Part shown: positions 13,690 to 25,254 of the stretch, in pieces
Numbering within the stretch: the first letter of the stretch is position 1
How the letters are laid out: each line of letters starts with the position of its first letter
From: Loripinus fragilis
Lineage: Eukaryota > Mollusca > Bivalvia > Lucinida > Lucinidae
Direction of reading: 5' to 3'
Assembly (NCBI GenBank): GCA_964019695.1
Contig: OZ026516.1
Coordinates: forward strand, 77,455,018-77,519,017
DNA length: 64,000 nucleotides
The notes under the pieces: model-generated
The model's database searches: none
The model's input: the letters and a program-made list of their open reading frames with translations, nothing else
What the model was told of the DNA's origin: nothing
Made by a program: the position numbers and the translations under genes

Positions 13690-13815
13690 TCGGTGAGGGG
13701 ACGGCAACCCTGATGATTACTATGTTTTATATGAAAGATCTTACTAAACCATGAACTTTGATACCAGTTTCATCTAAATCGGTTGAAAAATGTGGAAGTT
13801 GTGGGCGTATGATTA
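13690..13815 (+). repeat. Left inverted repeat flanking the LINE
   Basis: This sequence (GGGGACGGCAACCCTGATG through ATCGGTTGAAAAATGTGGAA) matches the reverse complement of 17741-17862 with moderate divergence. Both arms have the GGGGAC end on the outside and the reverse transcriptase ORF in between. The LINE may have inserted into a TIR element, or two copies of a dispersed repeat may flank it by chance. Confidence 0.65.
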
Positions 13816-14265
13816 TTTGCAAATGGACTGTAATTGAAGCGGCCATATTGTAGGCTAGTGACGTCACTCAGCCTAATTAAATATGCGTAATCAAAATAAA
13901 AGACAAACCAATGGATTATTTGCATTAATCTTTAATGAAACATTTTCCTTATTTATAAAGCTGAATATCTGCTGAGACACAAATGATGTGATAGCTGTGA
14001 TAATTAAAAATTAAGCAGTTGAAAAAATTCTGAAAACTAATTAAATATTCGAAATGGCGGCTAAATGTTGGCCATTCTGTTCTGTTCTGTAGTAAGTAAA
14101 TCTCCTCCGCTGACTTTTCGGAGAACCGTCTAAGACGTGGTCTGCCAAGCAGTAAGAAAACACTGTTAGAGCTCTATATACACTGGTGTTAAAGTTTATA
14201 TATATACATGCTAAAGTTTGTGATTAAAAAAAACAAACTGCCTTATTTGTATGTCGCTCAGAAGC
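13816..14265 (-). other. Non-coding interval with LINE 3' untranslated end
   Basis: The first 300 bp show nothing recognisable. The last 60 or so bases, read on the minus strand, follow the stop codon of the LINE ORF and include a T-run (about 14226-14233), but no clear poly(A) tail or tandem 3' tail is visible. Confidence 0.45.
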
Positions 14266-17200
14266 TTATGATGATAATCTCTTTAATTCTGCTAGCCTTT
14301 TGTGGTGAATTCTGTGTATGTATTCCCTCGTCAACAATTCAAGCAACCCCCAAGTAATTTTATCAAACTGTTCTTTATCCAGTACGGCAGAAGCGTCGAG
14401 TGTTAACTGTGTCAAAAACTCTGGGTCTTTTATCAGTGACCTGTCGATGTATGCTGACTGAAAGACTGGGTTTTTGAGAAGCTTTTCAGAATATGCTGCT
14501 CTCTCGTTGTTGAGAAATGAACATTCACTAATGAAGTGTTGTCTTGTTTCCGGCTCGGCTTTGCATAACCTGCAAGTTGGATTGACCTGAAACTGGTTAA
14601 AAACCGCTCTATTCCCTTGCAATATATAAGTCCCTGTTAATAATTTACTCTTCAGTTGGGCCCTTCTGCTGTCATATATACTGTTTCGGACTGTTGACCA
14701 TATATGATGAGTCCTGCCGACCTTCAGAGAGTCTACATTAACATACTTGAGGGAGGACTTGCTTTTGACGTCTTGCTGCCATCCTTCCTCAACGGCCTTA
14801 TTCACAGCAGTATTCATTACCCTTTTCCATTCATTTTTGGATGGTGGGTTGCTTAACAATTGAAAAATTGACGGTAAGTCATACATATGCAAAATTTCCC
14901 TAACAAACATAAACCAGCTTTTATCCTTTACATCCTTCATCACAATCTGCCTTAACGCTATATCATTTTCAATTGAGCCTTTTAGTCTTATCATGTTTAA
15001 AAAAGTGGTAAGAGCATTTTTGTGTACAACAGCATCCAGAGGCAGGACCCCCAGAAGTGCAAGAGATATTGAATTGGCAGTTTTGTCCGGGAGACCCTGT
15101 ATTTGCTTTAGACATTTCCTTTGGAACTTTTCGAGACATTCTACATCTTTCTTACTAAGCAATATTGATTCCAGCCCATACAACAGTCTAGGTACCACAA
15201 AAGTTGACCATATATACCCGTTCTGAGATGGTTTGAGCCCCCCTCCCCCATGGAAACCTGCCCCCATAAGGGAATAAGCTGTTTTTCTGCCCAGATTTAT
15301 TTTCTGCTCGATATCCGGTTTACCATTAACATTCCGCACTATACCAAGGTGCGTAGCACTCTTACTGTCCTTAATCTTTTTGTTGTACATAAATATGTCC
15401 TCATCATTCTCCTTCCTCTTATTTGACAAGTACTTGAGGGCATGGCTCTTTGACGGGTTCACAATGAATCTCTCCCTCCCTGCATTGTCCTCCACATCCC
15501 ACACCATTACTTGCATTTCAGACCTGAACCAAGAGAGCAGGGCAACATCATCTGCAACAGTAACATGTGGGATGCCAATTGATCCTATTTTTGCTCCTGT
15601 GTATCTCTGCTCTAGGTGTAACAGAATTGGGTTGTCGTATCTCTTGTAATGGCCCGTGGATAACACCCCCCCCTGCCGGACACCCTGGGTGATATTTATA
15701 GGATGTGATATTCCTCCCGCCCACTTGATCCGTGATGAGCAGTCCGAGTACATATCTCTGACTAACAGCCAATCATCTCCTTCAATTCCATCCAGGTATA
15801 GCCTCCGCAGGAGCGAGCCATGATCCACAACATCAAAAGCTTTCTGTGTGTCCAGTGTTGTGACCCATAAGTCTTGTTTATTATGCGATGCTTCAAGTAC
15901 ACATTCTGTGAGAATTACCGCAGCATTCAAACTAGAACATCCCTCTGTGAAACCTCTCTGAAGCCGAGACTGGGTACTTATGAAAATTTCATTATGCCTA
16001 GCATTCAGAATATGTTCCAGTATCTTAAGGAGCACTGGGGTCACTGTTATGCCTCTGTAATTCCCTGGATCAGAGGTATCTCCCTTCTTGAAGATGGGGG
16101 TTAAAATTCCCTCCTTCAAGACGGCAGACACCTTTTTTGTGCTGATTATGTAGTTGAGGAAAGATGTCAGAAATTCAATTAAATCACACCCCCCCATTTT
16201 GAAGTGCTCACTGGTTAGTCCCATAATATCCGCTGCCTTGTTGTTTTTTAGTCTTTTCATTGCTGCGTGAACTTCTTTCAACTGGACTGGAGGGATAGGT
16301 CTTCCTTCAGTTTCACACGTAGCAGCTATTGCCATCACATCAAGATCTACCATCTCCTTGTATTCACTATCAAATCTGTCATTTTCCATTGGTGCTGCCA
16401 GTCTCTGGAAATGGGTGGCCCAACCAGCTCGTATTTCGTCATCGGTCTCACATGCTTTACCATCTATAATAAGAGTTTGCAGCTGTGCATTGGAGGATTT
16501 ACGTTGTCTGTTGATGAGCCTGAAGAAGGTCTTGGAGGAATTATCCGAGGTCATGATATCCTCTACTCTGTCATTTCTATGTATGGCTGCCTCCAGTCTT
16601 TGCACTTTTCTAAGCGTCACTCTTGCTTCTAACATTCGCTGCCGAGTTGGGTCTCTCAGGTCCTCTGGTTCCCCTGCTTTGCGCCACTCCCACCACATGA
16701 GACGGCTGTTCTTCATAGCATCTTTCATTTTCTGCGTCCAACATCTTCTCCTTCCCTTGATTTTGAGACTAGTTTTATGGTTCGGTATACTGTCACGGGT
16801 AGCCTGCTTTAGGACTGCATTCAGATGGGCAAGTGGTTGGAGGATATCGATCTCCTCTGTCAGAGATGGAATAAAGGACTCGAACTGTTTGAGGTTTTGC
16901 CTGATTGAACTCTTGTAGATACGTTTATCACATCCGTCCCACTTTGGTTTAAGCTGCACTGTTGTGGTCTCAGCCCTCTCTTTCCTACCAACCTCCACAC
17001 TGAGCTGCGCAAAGACCGGCACATGGTCTGAGGTATTTAGGGGTATATTCCTCTCTACGGACACAGATTTTACCAGACTATCTCCTATGATGTTAAACAA
17101 TACGTAATCGATCTCAGCTCTATCCCCTTTGTTAGGGTGAAAGAAGGTTTCTTCTCCGTTTTGTCTCCAGCACAAAGAATTTGAGTCCACAAAGTCACGC

Positions 17201-17733
17201 AGAAGCACGTCCTGTTGATTGCCCCTCCTTGGGACCAGCGAAGCATTCATATCCCCCAGAATAAACACCGCATGGGATCTAGTATATATGTTCAGTATCT
17301 CTTCAAGCTGATCCAGACAGTGCATGTAGTTCTCTTTGTCATTGCAGTTACTTTTAGAGTTCCTACTCGGCATATACACATTACAGATGCACAAGGGTGG
17401 GACAGAGCATACCTCGATTGCCACTATTCTATTGCTCCCGAGTTGAAGTTTTTTGATTCCCATGTTCAGATCTCTATTATAAATCAGTGCCACTCCACCA
17501 TATCCTCTAGGTTTCTGTGTAGGGGGAAGCGGATTATCCTCGTCAACAGCTCTACCATGGGCAAGGTGCTTTGTATGTCTCTTTTCTATATCCGGCAACT
17601 GGAAATCAAAGAGCCAGTGTTCCTGCAGGGCAAGGACATCATACTTGGCAAGCAGCTCACAAACATATGCATCATTAGTTTCAATATTCTTGACATTTAG
17701 AGTCCCAATAATTAAAGGCTTCTCCTGAATTCT
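14266..17733 (-). CDS. Non-LTR retrotransposon (LINE) ORF2: endonuclease + reverse transcriptase
   Basis: An uninterrupted minus-strand frame of 1155 codons that ends TAA at 14266-14268. It opens just after an in-frame stop (17734-17736) without an ATG, so the 5' end is probably truncated or the start lies in lost sequence. The APE-type endonuclease comes first: GTLNVKN and LQEHWL (both upstream of residue 45), then GDMNAS, AEIDYVLF and TSDHVPV. The reverse transcriptase follows with PIFKKGDTSDPGNYRGI, QRGFTEGCSS, TLDTQKAFDVVDH, QGVRQGGVLST and the catalytic box TVADDVALL. The C-terminus has a cysteine/histidine motif CRLCKAEPETRQHFISEC. These are hallmarks of APE-RT LINEs that nick DNA and reverse-transcribe at the target. 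I cannot place the clade (CR1, L2 or Rex-like are possible). The absence of any stop or frameshift suggests a young copy. Confidence 0.92.
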   Translation of the reverse strand, partial: RIQEKPLIIGTLNVKNIETNDAYVCELLAKYDVLALQEHWLFDFQLPDIEKRHTKHLAHGRAVDEDNPLPPTQKPRGYGGVALIYNRDLNMGIKKLQLGSNRIVAIEVCSVPPLCICNVYMPSRNSKSNCNDKENYMHCLDQLEEILNIYTRSHAVFILGDMNASLVPRRGNQQDVLLRDFVDSNSLCWRQNGEETFFHPNKGDRAEIDYVLFNIIGDSLVKSVSVERNIPLNTSDHVPVFAQLSVEVGRKERAETTTVQLKPKWDGCDKRIYKSSIRQNLKQFESFIPSLTEEIDILQPLAHLNAVLKQATRDSIPNHKTSLKIKGRRRCWTQKMKDAMKNSRLMWWEWRKAGEPEDLRDPTRQRMLEARVTLRKVQRLEAAIHRNDRVEDIMTSDNSSKTFFRLINRQRKSSNAQLQTLIIDGKACETDDEIRAGWATHFQRLAAPMENDRFDSEYKEMVDLDVMAIAATCETEGRPIPPVQLKEVHAAMKRLKNNKAADIMGLTSEHFKMGGCDLIEFLTSFLNYIISTKKVSAVLKEGILTPIFKKGDTSDPGNYRGITVTPVLLKILEHILNARHNEIFISTQSRLQRGFTEGCSSLNAAVILTECVLEASHNKQDLWVTTLDTQKAFDVVDHGSLLRRLYLDGIEGDDWLLVRDMYSDCSSRIKWAGGISHPINITQGVRQGGVLSTGHYKRYDNPILLHLEQRYTGAKIGSIGIPHVTVADDVALLSWFRSEMQVMVWDVEDNAGRERFIVNPSKSHALKYLSNKRKENDEDIFMYNKKIKDSKSATHLGIVRNVNGKPDIEQKINLGRKTAYSLMGAGFHGGGGLKPSQNGYIWSTFVVPRLLYGLESILLSKKDVECLEKFQRKCLKQIQGLPDKTANSISLALLGVLPLDAVVHKNALTTFLNMIRLKGSIENDIALRQIVMKDVKDKSWFMFVREILHMYDLPSIFQLLSNPPSKNEWKRVMNTAVNKAVEEGWQQDVKSKSSLKYVNVDSLKVGRTHHIWSTVRNSIYDSRRAQLKSKLLTGTYILQGNRAVFNQFQVNPTCRLCKAEPETRQHFISECSFLNNERAAYSEKLLKNPVFQSAYIDRSLIKDPEFLTQLTLDASAVLDKEQFDKITWGLLELLTREYIHRIHHKRLAELKRLSS

Positions 17734-17740
17734 TTAAATG

Positions 17741-17862
17741 CCCAGAACTTGCCAAATTTTCAACCGATTTTGATCATACTTGTATCAAAATTCATGGTTC
17801 ATAGAGCTCTTCCTGATAAAACATACTCACCATTAGGGTTGCTGTCCCCTTTAAAGACCGAG
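17741..17862 (-). repeat. Right inverted repeat flanking the LINE
   Basis: Inverse counterpart of 13690-13815 (AACCGATTTTGATCATACTT and TTGATACAAG-like blocks shared in reverse complement). Its inner edge coincides with the 5' boundary of the open LINE frame. Confidence 0.65.
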
Positions 17863-18079
17863 AAATGCGTCGATTGCCAATCGCTGATGTCTTCCAAACG
17901 AAAGCGCCGCTGCCAAACATTCGGAAGTAGGGGAAAAGTCTGGCTCAATCGTGGAAGCTGAGACCACAGAGGAGTTCAGGCCACTCATTTACATTTTTTT
18001 TTATTTCAAAAATCAAAATTTTGATACTCGCCTCAGATAATGATCTTATATATGATCGCTTGAGTATATAGATGAATGG

Positions 18080-18337
<258 letters not shown>

Positions 18338-19253
18338 CCTACATGCCTCTGAGATAGCTCCACTAGTTTAGATTTGACTACACAGCGTTAAGACGCGCGC
18401 ACATGGCAAGTATTTTTGTTTACTATCATTCGGATTTCCAACTTTTACATGATTCCTTGCATTTGATTGGCGGTTATTTTTAAGCTAGCCTTTGGCGACA
18501 TTTTTCAATGAATGGCAGGTAGCCGCCTAACCAGAAAAACCGGTTTTTCAACTACACTTGAGTGATTTTGTCTGCGTTGATTCCAAAAATACCACCTGTA
18601 CAACGGTCTACTCATTATGAAACGCCGGCATTGGCTTCAAAGGTCACAGGCTACTGCACAAGGTGTGGTGATAGCGAAAATAGTAGCAGTCACTAGATCG
18701 TTTACACAAGTTTGCATGTCAATGTCTTGGGGATCTTCGAGAGGTGGATTATCTTTTTGATCGAAACAATTCCAAAGGTAAAAATATTTTAGATAATTTT
18801 TTATCAATATGGATACTTTAATGTCATGAACATGGTGATGAAGATCAAGTTATTGCAATTTATTAGTAATGGTACTGTATGAACAAAAATGTTGGCAAGC
18901 CATGGGCATGGCTGTGTTGAGATTGATACGTCTTCAGTTCAAGTGAACACTCATGATATTAGTTGTAGTGGCTGTAAGTTACTGAGATTGGTTGATTGCC
19001 AACAGCTTTGTTAAAATATTCTTTTTATTTTAGTAAAATATCTTGCAATCAAAATTGTTATAAACCATACCTTCATAAAAGACCCACCCATTTTTAAAAT
19101 ATTAAATGCCAGCCAGACAAAAAGCCTTATTTACAGATTATTTAGCTAGTGTGTGACAAAACCAACAAAGTAGATTAATCTGATCACACATTATGCATGT
19201 AGAGACAGTTACCATACACCCAACCCAACTAGATTCACGAGTGTAAATTAATA
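18338..19253. other. Non-coding stretch
   Basis: Nothing recognised. CAAAGGTAAAAATATT at about 18774 could be a 5' splice site of an untranslated exon of the downstream cadherin gene, but nothing confirms this. Confidence 0.35.
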
Positions 19254-19431
19254 CACGTCCCATCAACAATCTTTCAGTTAAACAGGGACGGGTCTTCCTG
19301 GGTTGAACCAGTACTAAGTTAGGATAAATGTGTCTTGCTCAAGGACCACAATGCAGTAACGCCGGTTAGGCTGGAACCCGCGACCCCTCAGTCTCCAGTC
19401 AAGCACTCTACCACTGAGCCACTGCGCTCCC
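19254..19431 (-). mobile_element. tRNA-derived SINE, family A
   Basis: On the minus strand it reads GGGAGCGCAGTGGCTCAGTG (A box), a B-box-like GGGTTCCAGCC, then the conserved body GTGGTCCTTGAGCAAGACAC and TGGTTCAACCCAGGAAGACC. It matches the copies at 43445, 48007 and 60126. No clear target duplication is visible. Confidence 0.9.
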
Positions 19432-19544
19432 TATATGTTGCAGTTCTTTACAACATATGCAAAACCTGGAGAGAGCTGGGAAGATTCTTGGTCCCAATGT
19501 GAGATGGCTGTTCTAAAACCATCAACATACTTCAGTAAGCACAG

Positions 19545-19570
19545 ATCCAGAGGGGGGGGGGGGGGGGGAA
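19545..19570. repeat. Poly(G) run
   Basis: A G run of about 18 bases after CAGATCCAGA. The same CAGATCCAGA-GGGG type end is seen around 35870 and 36145, so this is probably the end of a hAT-type MITE. Confidence 0.6.
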
Positions 19571-19671
19571 CAGGGAGTCCAGACCCCCTCTTAAAAATCA
19601 CAAAAATATAGGGTTCCTTTGCAATACTGGTCCGGATCCCTTGAAAAAGCACAAAGCTACCAAGCCAGCCT

Positions 19672-19745
19672 TCCAGGTTGGGCTATCATCTGCACGCCAG
19701 CGAAATGCCACGATGTTTCACTGGCGGGCTGATGATGTCCAGCTT
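19672..19745. repeat. Foldback hairpin family C
   Basis: The palindrome GGGCTATCATCTGCACGCCAGC ... GCTGATGATGTCC-type forms a hairpin around a central GCCACGATGTTTC. Related copies lie at about 26527-26600, 35985-36035 and 56158-56226. Confidence 0.65.
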
Positions 19746-19949
19746 ATAGTGGTTTTTGGATTCTCTCTTCTCCACTCATCAAAAAAGGGTGCCAAATTTG
19801 GACCGCCTCTGCCAAACTTTCTGGATCCCCTTATGTTCAGGCCCAGTGGAGAGGGGGTACTCTGGAATTTTCATACGTACATTGGCTCGGGCCATTTCTT
19901 GGGTTCAAAATTTTGAAGTTCAATATTTTGGGGTTTTCAGAAAAATTAA

Positions 19950-20873
19950 TATACTCAAAACCAAAAGTAACTTTACACTGTTATTATATAAACCTTTTCT
20001 GGGTATAGGTGAGTGCTATTTTAAATGTGTTAAATTCATATTAAAGTTCAATCAATTATTCACATGACAATTGAATTTCATGTTTTTGCTGTACGTCATA
20101 AATGCAACCGCAATGCAACTAATGAAAGAGGCAAGGGGGCAAAATAAACTTTTCCGAAACACGTCACTTTTGATGTGTTACTGTAGCTTTGCGATTGGGC
20201 AATTTTTAACTTTAAAGAACCAGTCTGAAAGACAGGCTATTGAATTGTTGCTTAAAGTTCAAATCAGCCGGGATCACCCTTCGGGTAACACAAAATAGAG
20301 TTGTGTTTTTTACGTACATGCCCCTTTTTGTGAACTTTACAGTGCTTTCAATGGAATTTTGCATAAGAAAGTGTTTGCGTTTTTTCTTCCAAACCGATGG
20401 GAATTTTTATCAGAGTATCTTGTCAAATACTCAAGGCAGAAGTCCCAACAAATCGCTGATTAAAAAAAATCAAAAGTCATCTGAGAGAAAGCTTTTAGCA
20501 GGGTCTAAAGTTTACTATTCTTTTTATTCAAAGGGAGATAATTTCAAAGTGAACCAACTTTAAGATGCTGCCAAAAACAAACTATACGTCAGAGACAAAA
20601 TGTCTGCAGTATATTTAATGGGCAATCGATGGCCCTTAAAATAGCGTGTTCAAATCCAATGTTTACATTGGATTTTGTTAGGGAATGCTGATGTTGTGCT
20701 TTAAATGGATGCACAGATTACTCGTATGAAGATTAATTTACTTAAGTTTTTCGTGGATTAGGTTTTGGCGGGTACCAGCAACCCATTGCAATATTTAATT
20801 TGGTTAAAATCAAAAACAGTAAAGATATATTTGGTTGTCCAAAGTGTAAAGTTACTTTTGGTTTTAAGTATAT
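19950..20873. mobile_element. Possible TIR element
   Basis: Inverted ends: ATACTCAAAACCAAAAGTAA followed by CTTTACACT at 19950-19979, and AGTGTAAAG with TTACTTTTGGTTTTAAGTAT at 20840-20871. No transposase is recognisable between them, and no target duplication was identified. Short overlapping frames inside (up to 107 codons) look accidental. Confidence 0.55.
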
Positions 20874-21302
20874 TTTTTGGGGGAATGAAGATTTTGTGGA
20901 TAATTTTTGGGTTCATCACAAAATTGGACTATATTTAGGGGTCATTTCTATGCATTTTAGGGTCTTTTTTTAAGGTCAAGGTACAGAATGAGGGATATTT
21001 TGGGGGGTGCTAAAATTTAAAATATTTTTGGGGGGTGCTTGAAATTACTGATATTTTTTTAGGTGAACGGTAGACGCTGGGTCCGAGCTTAAGTATGAAG
21101 AAAAAAGAAATTACCTTCCCTGGGTCTTCCAGATGGTTCCAATCAATAACTCAAAATTTGTGTATTACACTGCAAAAGTTTAAGACACTTTGTATTGTTT
21201 TAGAATGACTATCAACAAAATTAACTTATAAATTTCTGTATACTGCCTGATTTTGATTTGACGTTTAACAAAGATGGGTTAGAATGTCATGACATTGTAA
21301 AG

Positions 21303-22673
21303 CAGACATGGGGCGAATTAATCGTTAATGCTAATGCATTATTAATGCATTACTTTTTTCAAGTAATTCAAGGTAATGATTAATTCACCAGTTTTTGAAT
21401 TACTTTAATGCTAATTCAATGCATTACTTCAGTCAAAATTCACTGCATTACTTGCATTACTTTGAATTACTGTCTATCAGAAATTTTGCCATCAATAGTA
21501 TACAGACTGCACAACAGAGAAATGAGATACACAACAAAAGGATGTGTTTCCATAAGTTATTTCCATTCACAGTTTTCTTTTGTTCAACTTGCTTCTAAAG
21601 ACTGTTATTCGACTAAGGAACATGCAAAATGAATTGTGAAACTTGCAAGAAAAGGCTTTGATTATATATATCAATAAAGTGAAACAGCTTACAGGTACTG
21701 GCAATGCAAAATGAACCTTGAATAGTGAAAATGTAGCTGGGAAGTGTTGAAATGTAAGGTATTTTATCCCACTTTGTTTAAGTCAAATGTGTTTTTTTTT
21801 TATCTATAAATCATTTTAAAGCTAATTAAATGAGCTTTAAAATGGTGTGAATTTTGTTACAATCCAATATCATTTTCAAAGAAACAAATGTTTTGATCAC
21901 AATAAGGGTAATTATCACTTGATTGTTCTGTTCATACATTTTGACAATTGACCACTGACATTAAAAGTGTGTCTCTGTGGTCAGTTGAGCTACAGGGTAT
22001 ATATATTGGAAGTAAGAAAAGGGCAAAGATCAGGAATCTATACAATCAAGCACCACACCTGACCCAAAAATAAAAGAGATTTATGATTAAGAATAGGATA
22101 CAGCATGCGCTTTGTTGATTGGATAATCCAGTCAAGAGACTCAAAATGTTTATAATTTTCCTCCCATAAAATATACTTCCAAAAAAGAAACTATTTTGGA
22201 AAGCTTCCCAGTTGTATGATAATAATATATAATGAAATGCGATCACTTGAAAAAAGATCTAGGGTTGCTACATCTGAGAGTTATTTCTTCCAATTTTCAA
22301 AAATTATGAAATTTCAACAAATGTTACTGAGAAGAATACAAAATTCACTACAAAAAGTGTACATATTGTAACCTGTGGCTCTTTTGAAATATTTATATAT
22401 ATATATATATAAAATTATATGTGAAATTCACAAGTTTACAGTATGCACACATTTTGTTCATTGTATCAAAAATGTTCAGTAAACAGTATTTTAGGATTCT
22501 GTTTCATGTGAATGAAAGTAATGCTTAATTCAATGCATTACTTTCTTAAATAATGCTAATTCAATGCATTAATTTTTCAAAATCAAGTAATGGTAATGGT
22601 AATTCAATGCACATTTTTGGCAAGTAATGCTAATTCAATGCATTACTTTCCAAAGTAATTCGCCCCATGTCTG
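21303..22673. mobile_element. hAT-like non-autonomous DNA element 1 (1371 bp)
   Basis: Left end CAGACATGGGGCGAATTA, right end TAATTCGCCCCATGTCTG: perfect 18-bp terminal inverted repeats. Both sides are flanked by the exact 8-bp direct repeat TTGTAAAG (21295-21302 and 22674-22681), as expected of hAT transposition. Subterminal regions are packed with AATGCATTAC/TAATTCAATGCA motifs. No transposase frame is visible. A fragment of repeat D is nested at about 22018-22068. Confidence 0.93.
22018..22068 (-). repeat. Fragment of dispersed repeat D
   Basis: GGGCAAAGATCAGGAATC through CACACCTGACCCA matches the 3' part of the repeat at 46081-46214 in reverse orientation. It is nested in hAT-like element 1. 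Confidence 0.75.
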
Positions 22674-22681
22674 TTGTAAAG

Positions 22682-25126
22682 CGGTACCTGTGCCAGCCCC
22701 TCATCTGCCATGTAGAAGAAAGCTATAGTCTGATCAACTTCCTTCTGTCCTGTAAACATGGTAGGACCATGTCTTTAAGTATACATGACACATAGCCTTG
22801 GTCGTGTGAGCTGAAAGCCCCTTGTGATAAATCCAGCTGCTTTCCTACATGTATGGACTTTTTCTTGTTTGTCGATGTCTTTGTGGATGTGCATGGGCCC
22901 CAAACCATTAAGTTGTACTCCAAAGATCAAATTAAAAAAAGGTTATTTACCGTCAAGTGGTTTTCCTGCAGGGTGGAGGGCAATGTATAATCTTCTACTG
23001 CCTGGTTTCAGATTAGGCCTCAGTAGACCAAGCATTGAGTAATTTGAGTTTGCCTACAGATAGCTATCAGCATATGTACATGTATGTACTTATCTAGTCG
23101 GTAAAACTACGGTGATTTGCTGTTCATATTCATGATGTAGCACTTCTTAGCTTTACAGCACATCATGGACAAGTGCAAGATGAGTGAATTTAGAAACTCA
23201 TTTTCTTTTGTGCATGAGAATCCACAAAGGCTGGTAAGAGAATTGCAATCTTTGTGTTCAATATTTCATTAGGAGTGCTTTTGTTTAATCATGACAGAAA
23301 GTACAGCAAAACTTTTATCTGTTTAGAAAACATTTCCTGATTTGTAACAGAATTTTTAGTTGTAACAGTAAATGGCAGCCGTAACAGTAAAACTACCTAG
23401 TATAGTTACTGCAGACTGTTTTGTAGCCATGTAAAATGTTTGTGCTTGAAACAGGTTTCAATTGAAAAGAGGTTTGTGACAAAATCTAAGAATTTTACAA
23501 GAAATATTTTAGAAAATATAATCATAGATTCACAATACGTTATAACAGTGGTGGGGTCTGGCTGAACTTTCATTTATGGGAATAATATTTGATACATGTA
23601 GAAATGTAGTAAATTTGCATGCTAATGAGACAGAAATAATGAGTATTGTTATAAAGGATACCCATACATGTACAAGTAATCAATTACTACATGTATCAAA
23701 ACTCCAACAACAATGTGCAATAGAATTGCAGGTACATGTAACCATGAAAATGTCCACACCATTACACACAATAGCAGTGGTATGGACATGTAAAGTAATA
23801 GAATGGACGGTAACGTTATTGACATTTGTGTTTTTCATGTAAATAGCTGAATGTTGGTAGTATCGGATATTGAGATATAAGGGTGCTAATGAAGGTAAAA
23901 GCAGTCAAAAACTCACATGTAAAATAAATTGAATGGTGTGGACCTAAATTAATGTTACAAGACACATTCTGTCAGTTTACATAAACTATTCAGGAATTTT
24001 ATGTATTCTTTAGCTTCAGCTCCACCCATAAATTGTACTATGAACTTGAAGTAATATGAATATACTAGATATTCAACGGTGAACCGTGTCCAATTCAAAT
24101 GTAGGGACTCTGTGATAAGGTCTTATTGAAGATGTAACGGTATGGACTCAAATCTGCGGACAGACAAAAATATCTGATTTTATAAATGTTTTGATATTTT
24201 TTCTTCAAAATACTTTGTTTAAGAGCATAGATAATTATGTGATTGCATTATTGGGGACGGGAACAAATGTATAAGAAATATAATTCAAATTCTAAATTTC
24301 AAAATTTGGACATTTTACCGTTATATAGACTTGTATAGAGCCTGCTTTTTGTCACCTTACATTTTATTGGATATAGCCCTATAATCTGGCATGCAAAATT
24401 ATATGCAATGAGAACATGAACATACTTAACAAATAACACCTAAACTGGAGGGTTAATCCTTAAAGCGCCAATCACGACTGCAGTGACAACAATTTTTTTG
24501 ACATCTTTTCTAATTTTTGAACGGAATAAGGATAATCGTCTGACAATTCTCATGAAAAATCTTACCTTATAATTTATTTTTGAAAAAGCCACTAAGTTTG
24601 CTGCAAATTATATGTGGCGCTTCATGGGCTAAGATAAGAGCATAGTTACACCACAAGGATTGAAAAGTCCTGTAGATAATTTATTCATCAAAATTCACTT
24701 GACAGAAAAATCAATGATGACAAAGTCACTGGAGTGGAATATATATTTTAATAACGCCATATCATGTCATGGTGTGTGCTTGATATTTTGAAATGACATT
24801 TCCTGAACCACTGGTCCAAACTCAAATGCATTCCTTTTTTTTTGAAAGTTTTCGGTTCTGCATATTAAATACAGGCCATGTTCAAATTCATCTGCTATAT
24901 TTTGACAAGTTGTACCCTTTTTTGAATTTGGTTTCTGCAGAATTCTAGGTTAATATTTTAAAAGGTCACTTTTTGGATACATGTCCATAAATGAGGTACT
25001 ACCTTAAGATGTGTACCTGGTTATTCTGTTCCTAAAGGATCAATCTGATCTGAGTTTACACTGTTTAATCAGGTATTTCTCTCCTGATAATTAAGGTGAG
25101 TAAGGTATCTGTTTGTATTATTTTAG
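22682..25126. other. Non-coding region upstream of the cadherin gene
   Basis: No gene was recognised. Short repeated motifs such as GTAACAGTAAA and ACATGTA occur around 23340-23860. The promoter and untranslated 5' exon(s) of the protocadherin-like gene probably lie here or further upstream, because the start-codon exon is preceded by a splice acceptor. Confidence 0.4.
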
Positions 25127-25254
25127 GACTGGAGGAGTAGGGTCCAGAACCAAACCCAAAATGTCTGGGATTGCCAGACTGACACAGTTGGTGGCTGCCT
25201 TTTTGGTGATATACATCCTTGTCAACAAGATTGAACCAGCCAGCACAGCATTAT
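25127..25254 (+). CDS. Exon 1: start codon and signal peptide (CDS from 25161)
   Basis: A TTATTTTAG acceptor precedes 25127, so 25127-25160 is likely 5' UTR. ATG at 25161 begins MSGIARLTQLVAAFLVIYIL, a typical signal peptide. The donor is TTAT|GTAAGT. Exon ends in phase 1. Confidence 0.8.
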
